64,000 nt of DNA from CBDCBA01 sp965214125 (GTDB lineage: Bacteria > Planctomycetota > Phycisphaerae > Tepidisphaerales > Tepidisphaeraceae), in assembly GCA_965214125.1 (NCBI GenBank), contig CBDCBA010000007.1, forward strand, positions 1 through 64,000. The letters run 5' to 3'. The notes below the pieces were generated by a model that worked only from the letters and a program-made list of their open reading frames with translations, was not told the origin of the DNA and made no database searches. Positions 38,514 through 48,498 of the stretch are shown here, piece after piece. Both the position numbers and the translations under genes were made by a program. The stretch's first letter is position 1; every line of letters begins with the position of its first letter.

Positions 38514-41500
38514 TTGCAGTTTCGAGGTACCGATCCCAATGCTCCCGCCGACCCGTCGTCTTACCCCAACGGCCAGCTCCCCGCGCACCGCAACACGGGG
38601 CCGGCCGCATCGACGAGCATCGGCTCGGCCCTGCAAAGCCTGACGGGGCTGCGCCGCCCGCGTGGCGGTGCGAGCGCGAGCGAGCCGGCGGTGTCGCCGC
38701 GCGACGAGCAGCCGCTGCGGGGCGATCTCTACAGCGTCGACCAGCTCGCCCAGCACGCCCGCACGCTCGCCGGGTGGCACGAGGTCGACGCCCAGCCCGC
38801 CAACGGCGCGCCCGAAACGCTACTGCCACGCCTCGAGGAGAACGAGCGCGTGCTGGAGCGGGCGTACGACGAGATCGTCCGCGCCGCCGAGAAGGGCCGC
38901 CACGTCACGCCGGCCGCCGAGTGGCTGATCGACAACTTTTACCTCATCCAAGAGCAGATTCGTCTCGCCAAGCGACACCTCCCGCGGGGCTACGCCCGTG
39001 AGCTGCCGCGCCTCAAGAACGGCCCCAACTCCGGCCGGCCGCGCGTGTACGACCTGGCCCACGAGCTGATCCGCCACGTCGACGGGCAGGTCGACGCCAC
39101 CGCCCTGACGCGCTTTGTCGAGGCGTATCAAAGCGTCCAGCCGCTGCGGCTGGGGGAGCTCTGGGGCGTGCCGATCATGCTGCGGATCGCCCTACTGGAG
39201 AACCTGCGCCGCGTCGCGGCGCGCGTGGCCGCAGGCCAAGCCGATCAGGATCTAGCGGCAGCGTGGGCGGGGCGGATTCTGTCGTCGGCGCGGCGTGACC
39301 CCAAGGCCGTGGTCCGCGTGCTGGCCGAGCTCTACGAGGCTCTGGAGCGTCGCCCCGATGCGCCGGCCGAGGGCAAGGGCAAGACCGAGGCGATCCCGTC
39401 GCTGCACCTGTCGAGCGCGTTCGTGACCGAGTTCGCGCGCCGGCTCCAGGGCCAGGGGCAGGGGACCAACTTCCCGCTCGAATGGCTTGCTCACGCGCTC
39501 GGCGAGCAGGGGGCGAGCATCGACGGCATGGCGATCATCGAGAGCCAACGGCAGGCGGCGGACCAGGTGAGCGTCGGTAACTCCATCGGCACGCTGCGCT
39601 TCATCCAAAGCCACGACTGGTCGCTTTGGGTCGAAGGGCTTAGTGCCGTCGAGGCGGTCCTGCGGCGCGATCCGGCTGATGCCTACGCCGACTCGACCTT
39701 CGCCACGCGCGACCACTACCGCCACGTGGTCGAGGATGTCGCCGACCGCGCCGATCGCGCCGAGACCGAGGTGGCGCAGCTCGCCGTCGAGGCCGCCAAG
39801 TCTGCGGGCACCACGCGGGACGCCGACGCCGCCGAGCAGCGACGCGGTCACGTCGGGTACGCCCTGATCGACGCCGGCCGCCCCGCCCTTGAGCGCGCCG
39901 CCGGCGCGCGGGCCGGGCTGCGCGGGTGGTTCCGCTCCACGAGCCAGCGGGCGCGGGTTCTGCTCTTCGTCGGCTTCGTCGCCCTGGTGGCGGCCGCGGG
40001 GACGATCGCGGCGATCTGGTGGTCGCTCGACACCGCCCTTCCGCTCGCCGCCGCGATCCTGCTCGCCCTACCGCTGCTGATTGCCGCGAGCCAGCCGGCG
40101 GTCAACCTGGCGAACTGGGTCATCGGCGTTCTGGTCCCGCCGCGCCCGTTGCCGCGCCTCGACTACAAGCTGGGCATCCCCGCCGGCAGCCGCTCGATCG
40201 TGGCCGTGCCGACAATGCTCGGCAGCGTCGAGGCGGGGCTAGAACAGGTCGAAGGTCTGGAACTTCGTTACCTGACCAACCGCGACGAGCACCTGCACTT
40301 CGCCCTGCTGACCGACTGGCCCGACGCCGATGCCGCCGAGGAGTCGGGCGACCGCGAGACGGTGGCGGCGGTCGTGGACGCCGTCGAGCGGCTCAACCGC
40401 AGGTACGGCTTCGAGGCCGGCGAGAAGTTCATGCTCTTCCATCGCCCGCGGCGGTGGAACGAGAGCGAGGGCGTGTGGATGGGCTGGGAGCGCAAGCGCG
40501 GCAAGCTGAGCGAATTCAACCGCCTGCTCCGCCCATGCCACGCCGACGCCGACCGGGCGCTGAAGGCCTTCGACACGACCCTCGCCCAGCGCGAGCTGCT
40601 TTTCGGCGTGAAGTATGTGGTCGCCCTCGACGCCGACACCGAACTGCCCGCGGGCGCGGCGCGGCAGCTTGTGGGCACGATGGACCACCCGCTCAACCAC
40701 CCCGTGTGGGATGACGAGAAGGGGCGCGTCGTCGCGGGGTACGGCATCCTCCAGCCGCGCGTCGGCACGGGCCTGACCGGGTCGCGGGCGAGCTGGTACG
40801 CGCGGATGATGGGCGGCGACGCGGGCATCGATCCGTACACGCTGGCCGTCAGCGACGTCTATCAGGACGCCTTCGACGAGGGCAGCTTCGTCGGCAAGGG
40901 CATCTACCACGCCGACCTCTTCGAGCGGGCGTGCGGCGAGCGATTCCCGGAAAACACGGTTCTCTCCCACGACCTGATCGAAAGCGGCTTTGCCCGCAGC
41001 GGGCTGGCGAGCGACGTGGTGCTCTACGAGGATTACCCCGCGAGCTACGTCGCGGACATGGCCCGCCGCCACCGCTGGATTCGCGGCGACTGGCAGATCG
41101 CCCGCTACGCCCTGCCGTGGCTTGGCAGCGAGAAGAACCACCTGTCGGCGCTGTCGCGCTGGAAGCTCTTCGACAACCTGCGGCGCAGCCTCGTGGCGCC
41201 GGCGATCGTGCTGACGTTGCTGGTCGCCTGCCTCGCTCGGCCGCACGGGTTCTGGGCGTGGACGCTGTTGCTCGTTGGCTACTTCTTCCTGCCTCCGCTC
41301 CTCGCCGCGGCGGTGGGCACGGTCCGCACCGCCTTCGCGGGAGACGACGAGGACGCCGAACTTCGGGTCACGGCCATCGCTCGGTCGCTGCGCGGCGATC
41401 TGGCGCGGGCGGGGATGAACCTCGCGTTCCTGCCGTTCGAGGCGTACCGGCACGTCGACGCGATTGCTCGGACGTTGTACCGGCTCTGGGTCTCGCGCCG

Positions 41501-44500
41501 CCACCTGCTTGAGTGGCAGACCGCCGCCGACGCCGAGCGCAAGGCACGCCGCGACCACTGGAGTTTTTGGGAAACGATGTGGCCCGGCTGGATCCTGGCG
41601 CTGGGCCTGATCGCCTACCTCACCGGCTGGGGCGCGTGGACGAGCCTGGCCGTCTTCGCGCCGATCGCCTTGGCGTGGGGCAGCAGCCCGACGCTGGCCT
41701 TCCTGCTCAGCCGGCCGACCCGGCGCAGCGACCCGGCCACAACGCTTCCCGCGCGCGACCGCCGCTTCCTGCGCAAGCTGTCGCGGCGGACGTGGAGCTT
41801 CTTCGAGCGGTTCGTCGCCGCCGCCGACCACTTCCTGCCGCCGGATAATTACCAGGAGGTGCCCGAGGGCCGCGTGGCATCGCGGACGAGCCCGACCAAC
41901 ATCGGCCTGGCCCTGCTGAGCAACCTCGCCGCGTGGGACTTCGGCTACACAACGCTCGGGCAGACGCTCGACCGCACCAAGCGCACCCTCGACACGATGG
42001 GCCGGCTCGAACGCCACGAGAGCGGGCACTTCTTCAACTGGTACGACACCCGCCGCCTCGCCCCGCTGACGCCGCGCTACATCTCCAGCGTCGACAGCGG
42101 CAACCTCGTCGCCAGCCTGCACGTGGCGCGCAGCGGCCTGCTCGACCTGGTCGATCAGCCCGCGATTGCCCCGCAGGCGTGGGCGGGCATGGTCGACGTG
42201 ATTCGTCTCTTCCGCGACACCTGCGAGGGCCGGGAAGTGTTGGCCCGGCCCGACGATTTGCGCGCGGCCGACGACGCCGACGAGCCGTCGCCGCCCGCGA
42301 AGGTCAAGCTGCCCGGCGACCTCCGCCGCACGCTCGACGCGCTGGTGGCCGAGTGCGAGTCGGGCGGGCCGGCGAAGCTCAGCGGCGCCAAGCTCCTCCT
42401 GCAAAAGTTGGCCGTGGGCGCGAGTGATTGCGTTGCCGCCGTGGCCGCGAGCGGGCACGGCGAAGCGCGGCGGTGGGCGGGCGAGTTCGAGCGACAGGCG
42501 GCCCGGTTCGCCGAAGAACTGCACCACCTGTGCCCGTGGGTCGATCTCGTCGCCCCCAGCCGACCGTACGAGCCGGCCGACCTCGCCTCGCGCGCCCGGC
42601 TCCGCCAGCTCGAATCGTCGCTGGCAGCGTTGGAGGCCTACCCGACGCTGCGGCAGGTCGCCGAGCTTGCCGAGGCGGCCCTGCCGGCGGCGGAGAAGAC
42701 GGTCGACGAGGTCGAGCACGCCACGCTGCGCCCGCACGTAGATTTGGCCTACTTCCGGCAGCTCCACCGCGTCCTGGGCGATGCCGCCGCCCGCGCCCGT
42801 CACCGCATCGCCGAGCTCAATGGTCTCGCCGCCCAGTGCGAAGACTTCGCTCAGGCGCAGTGGGATTTGCTCTACGACAAGGGCCGCGACCTGTTGACGA
42901 TCGGCTACAACGTTACCGAACGCCGCCGCGACGCCGGGTACTACGACCTGCTCGCCAGCGAGATGCGCCTGGGCAGCTACGTCCTGATCGCGACGGGCCA
43001 ACTCCCGCAAAAGCACTGGTTCAGCCTCGGCCGACAGCTTACCAGCAGCGGGCGGCACAGCGCGCTTATCAGTTGGTCGGGCAGCATGTTCGAGTACCTG
43101 ATGCCCCTGATGCTCATGCCGAGCCACGAGGGGACGCTGCTCGACGAAACCTACCGCGGCGTGATCGACCGGCAGAAGGGGTACGCCCGCAACAACGGCA
43201 TCAAGGCCGGCGTGCCGTGGGGCGTTAGCGAGAGCGGTTACGCCGCCATCGACGCCGAGCAGACGTACCAGTACCGCCCCTTCGGCGTGCCGGGCCTGGG
43301 CTACAAGCGCGGCCTCGGCGAAGACCTGGTCATCGCTCCCTACGCCAGCATGATGGGCGTAATGGTCGACGCCCCCGCCAGCGTCGCCAACCTCAGGCGG
43401 CTGCGTGACGAGGGGAAGATGGGCGAGTTCGGCTTCTACGAGGCGATCGACTACACGCCCACGCGCGTCAAGCGCGGGCAGAGCGAGTCGATCGTGCGGC
43501 AGTGGATGGTCCACCACCAGGCGATGGGATTTCTCAGCATGGCCAGCGCCCTGCTCGGCGAGCCGATGCAGCGGCGCCTGCTGCGCGAGCCGGCCTTCAG
43601 GAGCGCCGACCTTTTGCTTCAGGAGCGTGTTCCCTTGGCCAAGCCCGTCTACCCCCACGCCGGCGAGCACGCCGGCAGCCGTCGCGCCGAGCACGAGGCC
43701 GTCGGCACGCTGCGCGTCTTCACCACGCCGCACACGCCCACGCCGGAGGTCCACCTGCTCAGCAACAAGCGGCTGGCCGTGATGGTCAGCGCGGCCGGGG
43801 GCGGATACACCCGCTGGGACGCCGACGGCGACGGGACCAACGCCATGGCCGTCACCCGCTGGCAGGAGGACGCCACCCGCGACTGCTGGGGCACCTTCGT
43901 TTACGTTCGCGACGTCGAAACGGGCCAGTTCTGGAGCAACGCCTACCAGCCGACGCTGCGCAAGCCGCTGCGGTACGAGGCGATCTTCAGCCAGGCCCGC
44001 GCCGAGTACCGGCGCTACGACCGCATCGGCGACGACGCCGACGCCGGCCCGCTTGACGCTCGGCCGGAAATCGAAACGTACACGCAAATCAGCGTCAGCA
44101 CCGAGGACGACGTCGAGGTTCGGCGCATCACCCTGACCAACAACGGCCGCGAGCCGCGCACGCTCGAGCTGACCAGCTACGCCGAGCCGGTCCTGGCCGA
44201 CCCCCAGGCCGACGCGGCGCACCCGGCGTTTCAGAACCTGTTCGTCCAGACCCGCCTCGTCCGCGGCCGGCAGGCCATCCTCGCCAAGCGCCGCGCCCGC
44301 AGCGAGGACGAGCGCACGCCCTACCTGCTCCACCTGATGACGTGCTACGGCACCGAGGTGGGCGAGCCGCAGTACGAAACCGACCGCAGCGCCTTCGTCG
44401 GCCGCGGGCGCTCGCTCGTGAGCCCGCTCGCCATGCAGCAGGACCGCCTCGGCGACGCGAGCGGCAGCGTGGTCGACCCAATCGTCAGCGTCCGCCGCAC

Positions 44501-47500
44501 CGTGCGCTTGGAGCCGGGCGAGAAGGCCGTCTTCGACGTCGTCACCGGCGTGGCCGAAACGCATGAGGAGGGTCACGGCCTGATCGAGCGCTACCACGAC
44601 CGCCGCCTGTGCGACCGCGTCGGCGAGCTCGCGTGGACGCACACCCAGGTCACGCTGCGGCAGCTCGGCATCGACGAGAGCGACGCCCAGACCTACGGCC
44701 GCCTCGCCAGCAGCGTGATCTACGCCACCCCCCAACGCCGCGCCGCTGCGGCGGAGATCGCGCGGAACGTGAAGCTCCAGCGCAAGCAGAGCAACCTGTG
44801 GGCGTACGGCCTGAGCGGCGACTGGCCGATCGTGCTCGTGCGCGTGGGCGACCTGGCGAACGTCAGCCTCGTGGTCGAGGCCGTCAAGGCGCATGCGTAC
44901 TGGCGGCGCAAGAAGCTCAAGTGCGACCTGGTCATTCTCAACGAGGACAACAGCGGCTACCGCAACGAGGTCAACGACGCGATCATGGCCGCCATCGCCA
45001 AGGCGGGCGAGCAGGCCGTCCTCGAAAAGCCCGGCGGCATCTTCGTCAAGCGCGGCGAGCAGTTCGCCGAGGAGGACCGCACGCTGCTGATGGCCCTGGC
45101 GCGCGTGCTCCTGACCGACAAGGCCGGCAGCCTGGCCGACCAGCTCGACCGGCGCATGACCGTCGAGCCGACGATCCCCCGCTTCGCCCCCGCCCAGCCC
45201 CGCGCCGGCCGCGCGCCCCTCGACGCCAGCGAGCTGCCCGAGCACGAGCTGATGTTCAAGAACGGCATCGGCGGCTTCACCCCCGACGGCAAGGAGTACA
45301 TCACCACCACCACGCTCGACCAGCCGACGCCGGCCCCCTGGTCCAACGTGATGGCCAACCCGAACTTCGGCACCCTTGTCACCGAAAGTGGCGGCGGGTA
45401 CACGTGGCGGACCAACGCCCGCGAGTACCGCCTCACGCCCTTCTACAACGACCCCGTCGGCGACACGAGCGGCGAGGCCACCTACCTGCGCGACGAGGAG
45501 ACGGGCGAGTTCTGGTCGCTGAGCCCGCTGCCCGCCCGCGGCACGATGCCCTACGTCACGCGGCACGGCTTCGGGTACACCGTCTTCGAGTACAGCCAAA
45601 GCGCGATCCGCAGCGAGACCACGGTCTTCGTCCACCGCCACGAGCCGGTGAAGTTCACGAGCGTCAAGCTCACGAACGACTCCGACCGCCCCCGCCGCGT
45701 CTCCGTCACCGCCTACGCCGAGTGGGTGCTGAGCGACCAGCGGGCCAAGGGCGCGATGCACACCGTCACGGGCGTCGACCCGCAGACCGGCGCCGTGACG
45801 GCCCAAAATCCGTACAACGCGGAGTTCGGGCACGAGGTGGCCTTCCTCGACTGCTCGGAATCGACCCGCACCGTCACGGGCGACCGCTTGGAGTTCCTCG
45901 GCCGCAACGGCACCCCCGCGAAACCCGCGGCGTTGCGGCGGACCAAGCTCAGCGGCAAGGTCGGCGCGGGACTCGACCCGTGCGCGGCCATGCGCATCCC
46001 CGTCGAGCTCGGGCCGGGCGAGGAGCGCGAGATCGTCTTCGTCTTCGGCGCCGGCAACGACGCCGACCACGCCCGCGCCCTCTGCAAGCGCTTTGCCAAC
46101 AGCAACGAGGCCCGCCTCGCCCTGGAGGAAAACTGGGGATTCTGGGGGCGAACGCTGGGCACGTTGTATATCGAAACGCCCGACCCCGCCGTCAACGTGC
46201 TCGCCAACGGCTGGCTTGAATACCAGGTACTGTCGTGCCGCTACTGGGGCCGCACCGGCTTCTACCAAAGCGGCGGCGCGTACGGCTTCCGCGACCAACT
46301 TCAGGACGTCGCGGCCCTGCTCTGGTGCGAGCCTTCGCTCATCCGCGAGCATTTGCTCCGCGCGGCGCACCACCAGTTCAAGGAGGGCGACGTTCTGCAC
46401 TGGTGGCACCCGCCGAGCGGTCGCGGCGTGCGCACGCACTTCAGCGACGACTACATGTGGCTGCCCCTCATCGCCGCCCGCTACGTGACCGCCACCGGCG
46501 ACACCGGCGTGCTCGACGAGGAAGCCACCTTCCTCGAAGGCCCGCCAGTTCCCGCGGAGCAGGAGAGCGTCTACGACGGCTTCCCCAGCACCGGGGGCGT
46601 CGGGACGCTTTACGAGCACTGCAAGCGAAGCATCCTCAACGGCATCGAGCGTCGCGGCTACGGCACGCACGGCCTGCCCCTGATCGGGTGCGGCGACTGG
46701 AACGACGGCATGAACCTCATCGGCGAGGACGGGCGCGGCGAGAGCGTCTGGCTCGCGTGGTTCTTCGTCTCCACCCTCCTCGACTTCGCCAAGGTCGCCG
46801 AAGTTCGCGGCGACGGCGAGTTCGCCAACCGCTGCCGCGCCGAAGCCGACACCCTCCGCAACGCCGTTGAGACCACCAGTTGGGACGGCGAGTGGTATCG
46901 CCGCGCCTACTTCGACAACGGCGAGCCCCTCGGCAGCCACACGAATCCTGAGTGCCAGATCGACTCGCTGCCACAGTCGTGGTCCGTCCTCTGCGAGCGC
47001 GGCGACCCGGACCGCGCCGCTCAAGCGATGAGCATGGTCGACCAGCGTCTCGTCCGCCCCGAAAAACGTCTCATCCAGCTCTTCGATCCGCCCTTTGACG
47101 ACAGCGACCTGAACCCCGGCTACATCAAGGGGTACGTCCCCGGCGTGCGCGAGAACGGCGGGCAGTACACGCACGCGGCCATTTGGGTTGTCATGGCGTT
47201 CGCCAAGATGGGCGACGCCCGCCGCGCGTGGGAGCTGTTCGACCTGATCAACCCCGTCAACCACGCCGCCACGCCTGGGGACATGGCGACGTACAAGGTC
47301 GAGCCGTACGTCGTCGCCGCGGATGTTTATGGCGTCGAGCCGCACGTCGGTCGCGGCGGGTGGACGTGGTACACCGGCAGCGCCGGCTGGATGCTCCGCC
47401 TGATGGTCGAGCACCTGCTGGGCCTGCGCATGGCCTTTGAGAACGGCCAGGCCCGCCTCTACGTCGAGCCGCTTCTGCCCGAGGGCTGGGACGGCTACAA

Positions 47501-47669
47501 GGTTTCGTATCGCCACCGCGACACGCACCACCACATCACGGTTCACCACGATCCGTCCGCCACAGGGCCCACCCGCTTCACGATCGACGGCCAACCGCAG
47601 CCCGAGCCCTACCTCCGCCTCCGCGAAGACAACCAGCCCCACCAGGTGGAGATCTACATCGGCGGATAA
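38514..47669 (+). CDS. Giant cyclic beta-1,2-glucan synthase-like protein (NdvB-like, GT84/GH94)
   Basis: 3051 residues from a TTG start with GGAGGG five bases upstream. Order of parts: a helical N-terminal region; two membrane spans at about 480-530 (LLFVGFVALVAAAGTIAAIW); a glycosyltransferase domain near 550-860 with KYVVALDADTELPAGAARQL and RHRWIRGDWQIARYALPWL; more membrane spans at about 900-945 and 1020-1065; a glycoamylase-like domain from about 1450 with GSMFEYLMPLMLMPSHEGTL and GVPWGVSESGYAA; two GH94 beta-sandwich domains (about 1730 and 2250); and a C-terminal GH94 phosphorylase barrel with GCGDWNDGMN at about 2724. NdvB and CgsA make cyclic beta-1,2-glucan, with the GH94 part trimming chain length. 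It is somewhat longer than those. Confidence 0.9.
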   Translation: MQFRGTDPNAPADPSSYPNGQLPAHRNTGPAASTSIGSALQSLTGLRRPRGGASASEPAVSPRDEQPLRGDLYSVDQLAQHARTLAGWHEVDAQPANGAPETLLPRLEENERVLERAYDEIVRAAEKGRHVTPAAEWLIDNFYLIQEQIRLAKRHLPRGYARELPRLKNGPNSGRPRVYDLAHELIRHVDGQVDATALTRFVEAYQSVQPLRLGELWGVPIMLRIALLENLRRVAARVAAGQADQDLAAAWAGRILSSARRDPKAVVRVLAELYEALERRPDAPAEGKGKTEAIPSLHLSSAFVTEFARRLQGQGQGTNFPLEWLAHALGEQGASIDGMAIIESQRQAADQVSVGNSIGTLRFIQSHDWSLWVEGLSAVEAVLRRDPADAYADSTFATRDHYRHVVEDVADRADRAETEVAQLAVEAAKSAGTTRDADAAEQRRGHVGYALIDAGRPALERAAGARAGLRGWFRSTSQRARVLLFVGFVALVAAAGTIAAIWWSLDTALPLAAAILLALPLLIAASQPAVNLANWVIGVLVPPRPLPRLDYKLGIPAGSRSIVAVPTMLGSVEAGLEQVEGLELRYLTNRDEHLHFALLTDWPDADAAEESGDRETVAAVVDAVERLNRRYGFEAGEKFMLFHRPRRWNESEGVWMGWERKRGKLSEFNRLLRPCHADADRALKAFDTTLAQRELLFGVKYVVALDADTELPAGAARQLVGTMDHPLNHPVWDDEKGRVVAGYGILQPRVGTGLTGSRASWYARMMGGDAGIDPYTLAVSDVYQDAFDEGSFVGKGIYHADLFERACGERFPENTVLSHDLIESGFARSGLASDVVLYEDYPASYVADMARRHRWIRGDWQIARYALPWLGSEKNHLSALSRWKLFDNLRRSLVAPAIVLTLLVACLARPHGFWAWTLLLVGYFFLPPLLAAAVGTVRTAFAGDDEDAELRVTAIARSLRGDLARAGMNLAFLPFEAYRHVDAIARTLYRLWVSRRHLLEWQTAADAERKARRDHWSFWETMWPGWILALGLIAYLTGWGAWTSLAVFAPIALAWGSSPTLAFLLSRPTRRSDPATTLPARDRRFLRKLSRRTWSFFERFVAAADHFLPPDNYQEVPEGRVASRTSPTNIGLALLSNLAAWDFGYTTLGQTLDRTKRTLDTMGRLERHESGHFFNWYDTRRLAPLTPRYISSVDSGNLVASLHVARSGLLDLVDQPAIAPQAWAGMVDVIRLFRDTCEGREVLARPDDLRAADDADEPSPPAKVKLPGDLRRTLDALVAECESGGPAKLSGAKLLLQKLAVGASDCVAAVAASGHGEARRWAGEFERQAARFAEELHHLCPWVDLVAPSRPYEPADLASRARLRQLESSLAALEAYPTLRQVAELAEAALPAAEKTVDEVEHATLRPHVDLAYFRQLHRVLGDAAARARHRIAELNGLAAQCEDFAQAQWDLLYDKGRDLLTIGYNVTERRRDAGYYDLLASEMRLGSYVLIATGQLPQKHWFSLGRQLTSSGRHSALISWSGSMFEYLMPLMLMPSHEGTLLDETYRGVIDRQKGYARNNGIKAGVPWGVSESGYAAIDAEQTYQYRPFGVPGLGYKRGLGEDLVIAPYASMMGVMVDAPASVANLRRLRDEGKMGEFGFYEAIDYTPTRVKRGQSESIVRQWMVHHQAMGFLSMASALLGEPMQRRLLREPAFRSADLLLQERVPLAKPVYPHAGEHAGSRRAEHEAVGTLRVFTTPHTPTPEVHLLSNKRLAVMVSAAGGGYTRWDADGDGTNAMAVTRWQEDATRDCWGTFVYVRDVETGQFWSNAYQPTLRKPLRYEAIFSQARAEYRRYDRIGDDADAGPLDARPEIETYTQISVSTEDDVEVRRITLTNNGREPRTLELTSYAEPVLADPQADAAHPAFQNLFVQTRLVRGRQAILAKRRARSEDERTPYLLHLMTCYGTEVGEPQYETDRSAFVGRGRSLVSPLAMQQDRLGDASGSVVDPIVSVRRTVRLEPGEKAVFDVVTGVAETHEEGHGLIERYHDRRLCDRVGELAWTHTQVTLRQLGIDESDAQTYGRLASSVIYATPQRRAAAAEIARNVKLQRKQSNLWAYGLSGDWPIVLVRVGDLANVSLVVEAVKAHAYWRRKKLKCDLVILNEDNSGYRNEVNDAIMAAIAKAGEQAVLEKPGGIFVKRGEQFAEEDRTLLMALARVLLTDKAGSLADQLDRRMTVEPTIPRFAPAQPRAGRAPLDASELPEHELMFKNGIGGFTPDGKEYITTTTLDQPTPAPWSNVMANPNFGTLVTESGGGYTWRTNAREYRLTPFYNDPVGDTSGEATYLRDEETGEFWSLSPLPARGTMPYVTRHGFGYTVFEYSQSAIRSETTVFVHRHEPVKFTSVKLTNDSDRPRRVSVTAYAEWVLSDQRAKGAMHTVTGVDPQTGAVTAQNPYNAEFGHEVAFLDCSESTRTVTGDRLEFLGRNGTPAKPAALRRTKLSGKVGAGLDPCAAMRIPVELGPGEEREIVFVFGAGNDADHARALCKRFANSNEARLALEENWGFWGRTLGTLYIETPDPAVNVLANGWLEYQVLSCRYWGRTGFYQSGGAYGFRDQLQDVAALLWCEPSLIREHLLRAAHHQFKEGDVLHWWHPPSGRGVRTHFSDDYMWLPLIAARYVTATGDTGVLDEEATFLEGPPVPAEQESVYDGFPSTGGVGTLYEHCKRSILNGIERRGYGTHGLPLIGCGDWNDGMNLIGEDGRGESVWLAWFFVSTLLDFAKVAEVRGDGEFANRCRAEADTLRNAVETTSWDGEWYRRAYFDNGEPLGSHTNPECQIDSLPQSWSVLCERGDPDRAAQAMSMVDQRLVRPEKRLIQLFDPPFDDSDLNPGYIKGYVPGVRENGGQYTHAAIWVVMAFAKMGDARRAWELFDLINPVNHAATPGDMATYKVEPYVVAADVYGVEPHVGRGGWTWYTGSAGWMLRLMVEHLLGLRMAFENGQARLYVEPLLPEGWDGYKVSYRHRDTHHHITVHHDPSATGPTRFTIDGQPQPEPYLRLREDNQPHQVEIYIGG

Positions 47670-47675
47670 CGGCGG

Positions 47676-48451
47676 CTATTCCGCGTCGACCACGTGCGAC
47701 TCCAACGCCTCGATCGCGGCCCAGTGCTCGCCGTCGGTGGCGTGGTTGATCGCGGTGCGGCCGTCGAAGTCCTGCGCCTTCGCGTCGGCGCCCGCTTCGA
47801 GCAGCGTGCGGACAACCTTCGCCCATCCACGCCGTGCTGCCGCCATCAGCGGCGTGCGGCCACGCGAATCGGCCGCGTTGACCGACGCTTCGTGCAAGAT
47901 CAGCCGCTTGACAAGTGCGTCGGCCGCCTCCTCGACTGCGTCGTCGCCGCAGTGGTCGAGCGCCATGAGCATCGGCGTGGCGCGGTGCAGATCATTGCCG
48001 GTCCTTTCCTCCACCGACGCGCCCGCCTCGGCCAACGCTTTGGCGACGCTCTCGTCGTGCCGCACCGCCGCCATGTGGATGGGGCAAAGGGCGTGCCGAC
48101 TTGGTTCGTTCCGCTCCACCGCCGCGACGTCCGCGCCTCGCTTGATGAGTAGGCGGACGAGCTTGTCGTCGCCGCGGCGAACCGCGAGCATCAGCGGCGT
48201 CTCGCCCTCGCGCCGGGCGGCGCCATCGCCGAGTCGCCCTTACCGACGGCGCGGTGCAGCGGGGTACGGTCGGCAAGCTCATCCTCAATCCTGCCGACGC
48301 GGTTCGCCGCCTCTCGGTCGCGCGACAGGATCTTCGCCGCCCGTCGACGATCCCCCTCGTCGATCGCCTCGTGCAATGCATCCGCGAGCGCAACAGGCGG
48401 CATCAGGAACAGCAACGCGACGAGCCCAAACCACCGATGGTGCGAACGCAT
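47676..48451 (-). pseudogene. Exported ankyrin-repeat protein, frameshifted
   Basis: The minus-strand gene starts at 48451 with a signal peptide (GLVALLFLMPPVALADALHE) and runs through DRTPLHRAVGKGDSAMA, then leaves its frame near 48215. The next frame carries on without loss of homology: AARREGETPLMLAVRRGDDK, LVRLLIKRGADVAAVERNE, SRGRTPLMAAARRGWAKVVR and TLLEAGADAKAQDFDG. One missing base in the run GCGATGGCGCCGCCCGG restores a single protein with four or five ankyrin repeats. This is either a genuine inactivating mutation or an assembly error. Ankyrin repeats bind other proteins; the partner is unknown. Confidence 0.7.
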
Positions 48452-48498
48452 GCCCGCATTGTGATGTCTCGACCAGTGCATGGCAACGGATGCGGGCG

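Noticed and set aside
40239..47642. A 2467-codon open frame antisense to the NdvB-like gene
   Set aside because: It mirrors the codon bias of the GC-rich sense gene, is rich in R, A, V, H and D with no domain pattern, and the sense frame has clear enzyme motifs throughout.
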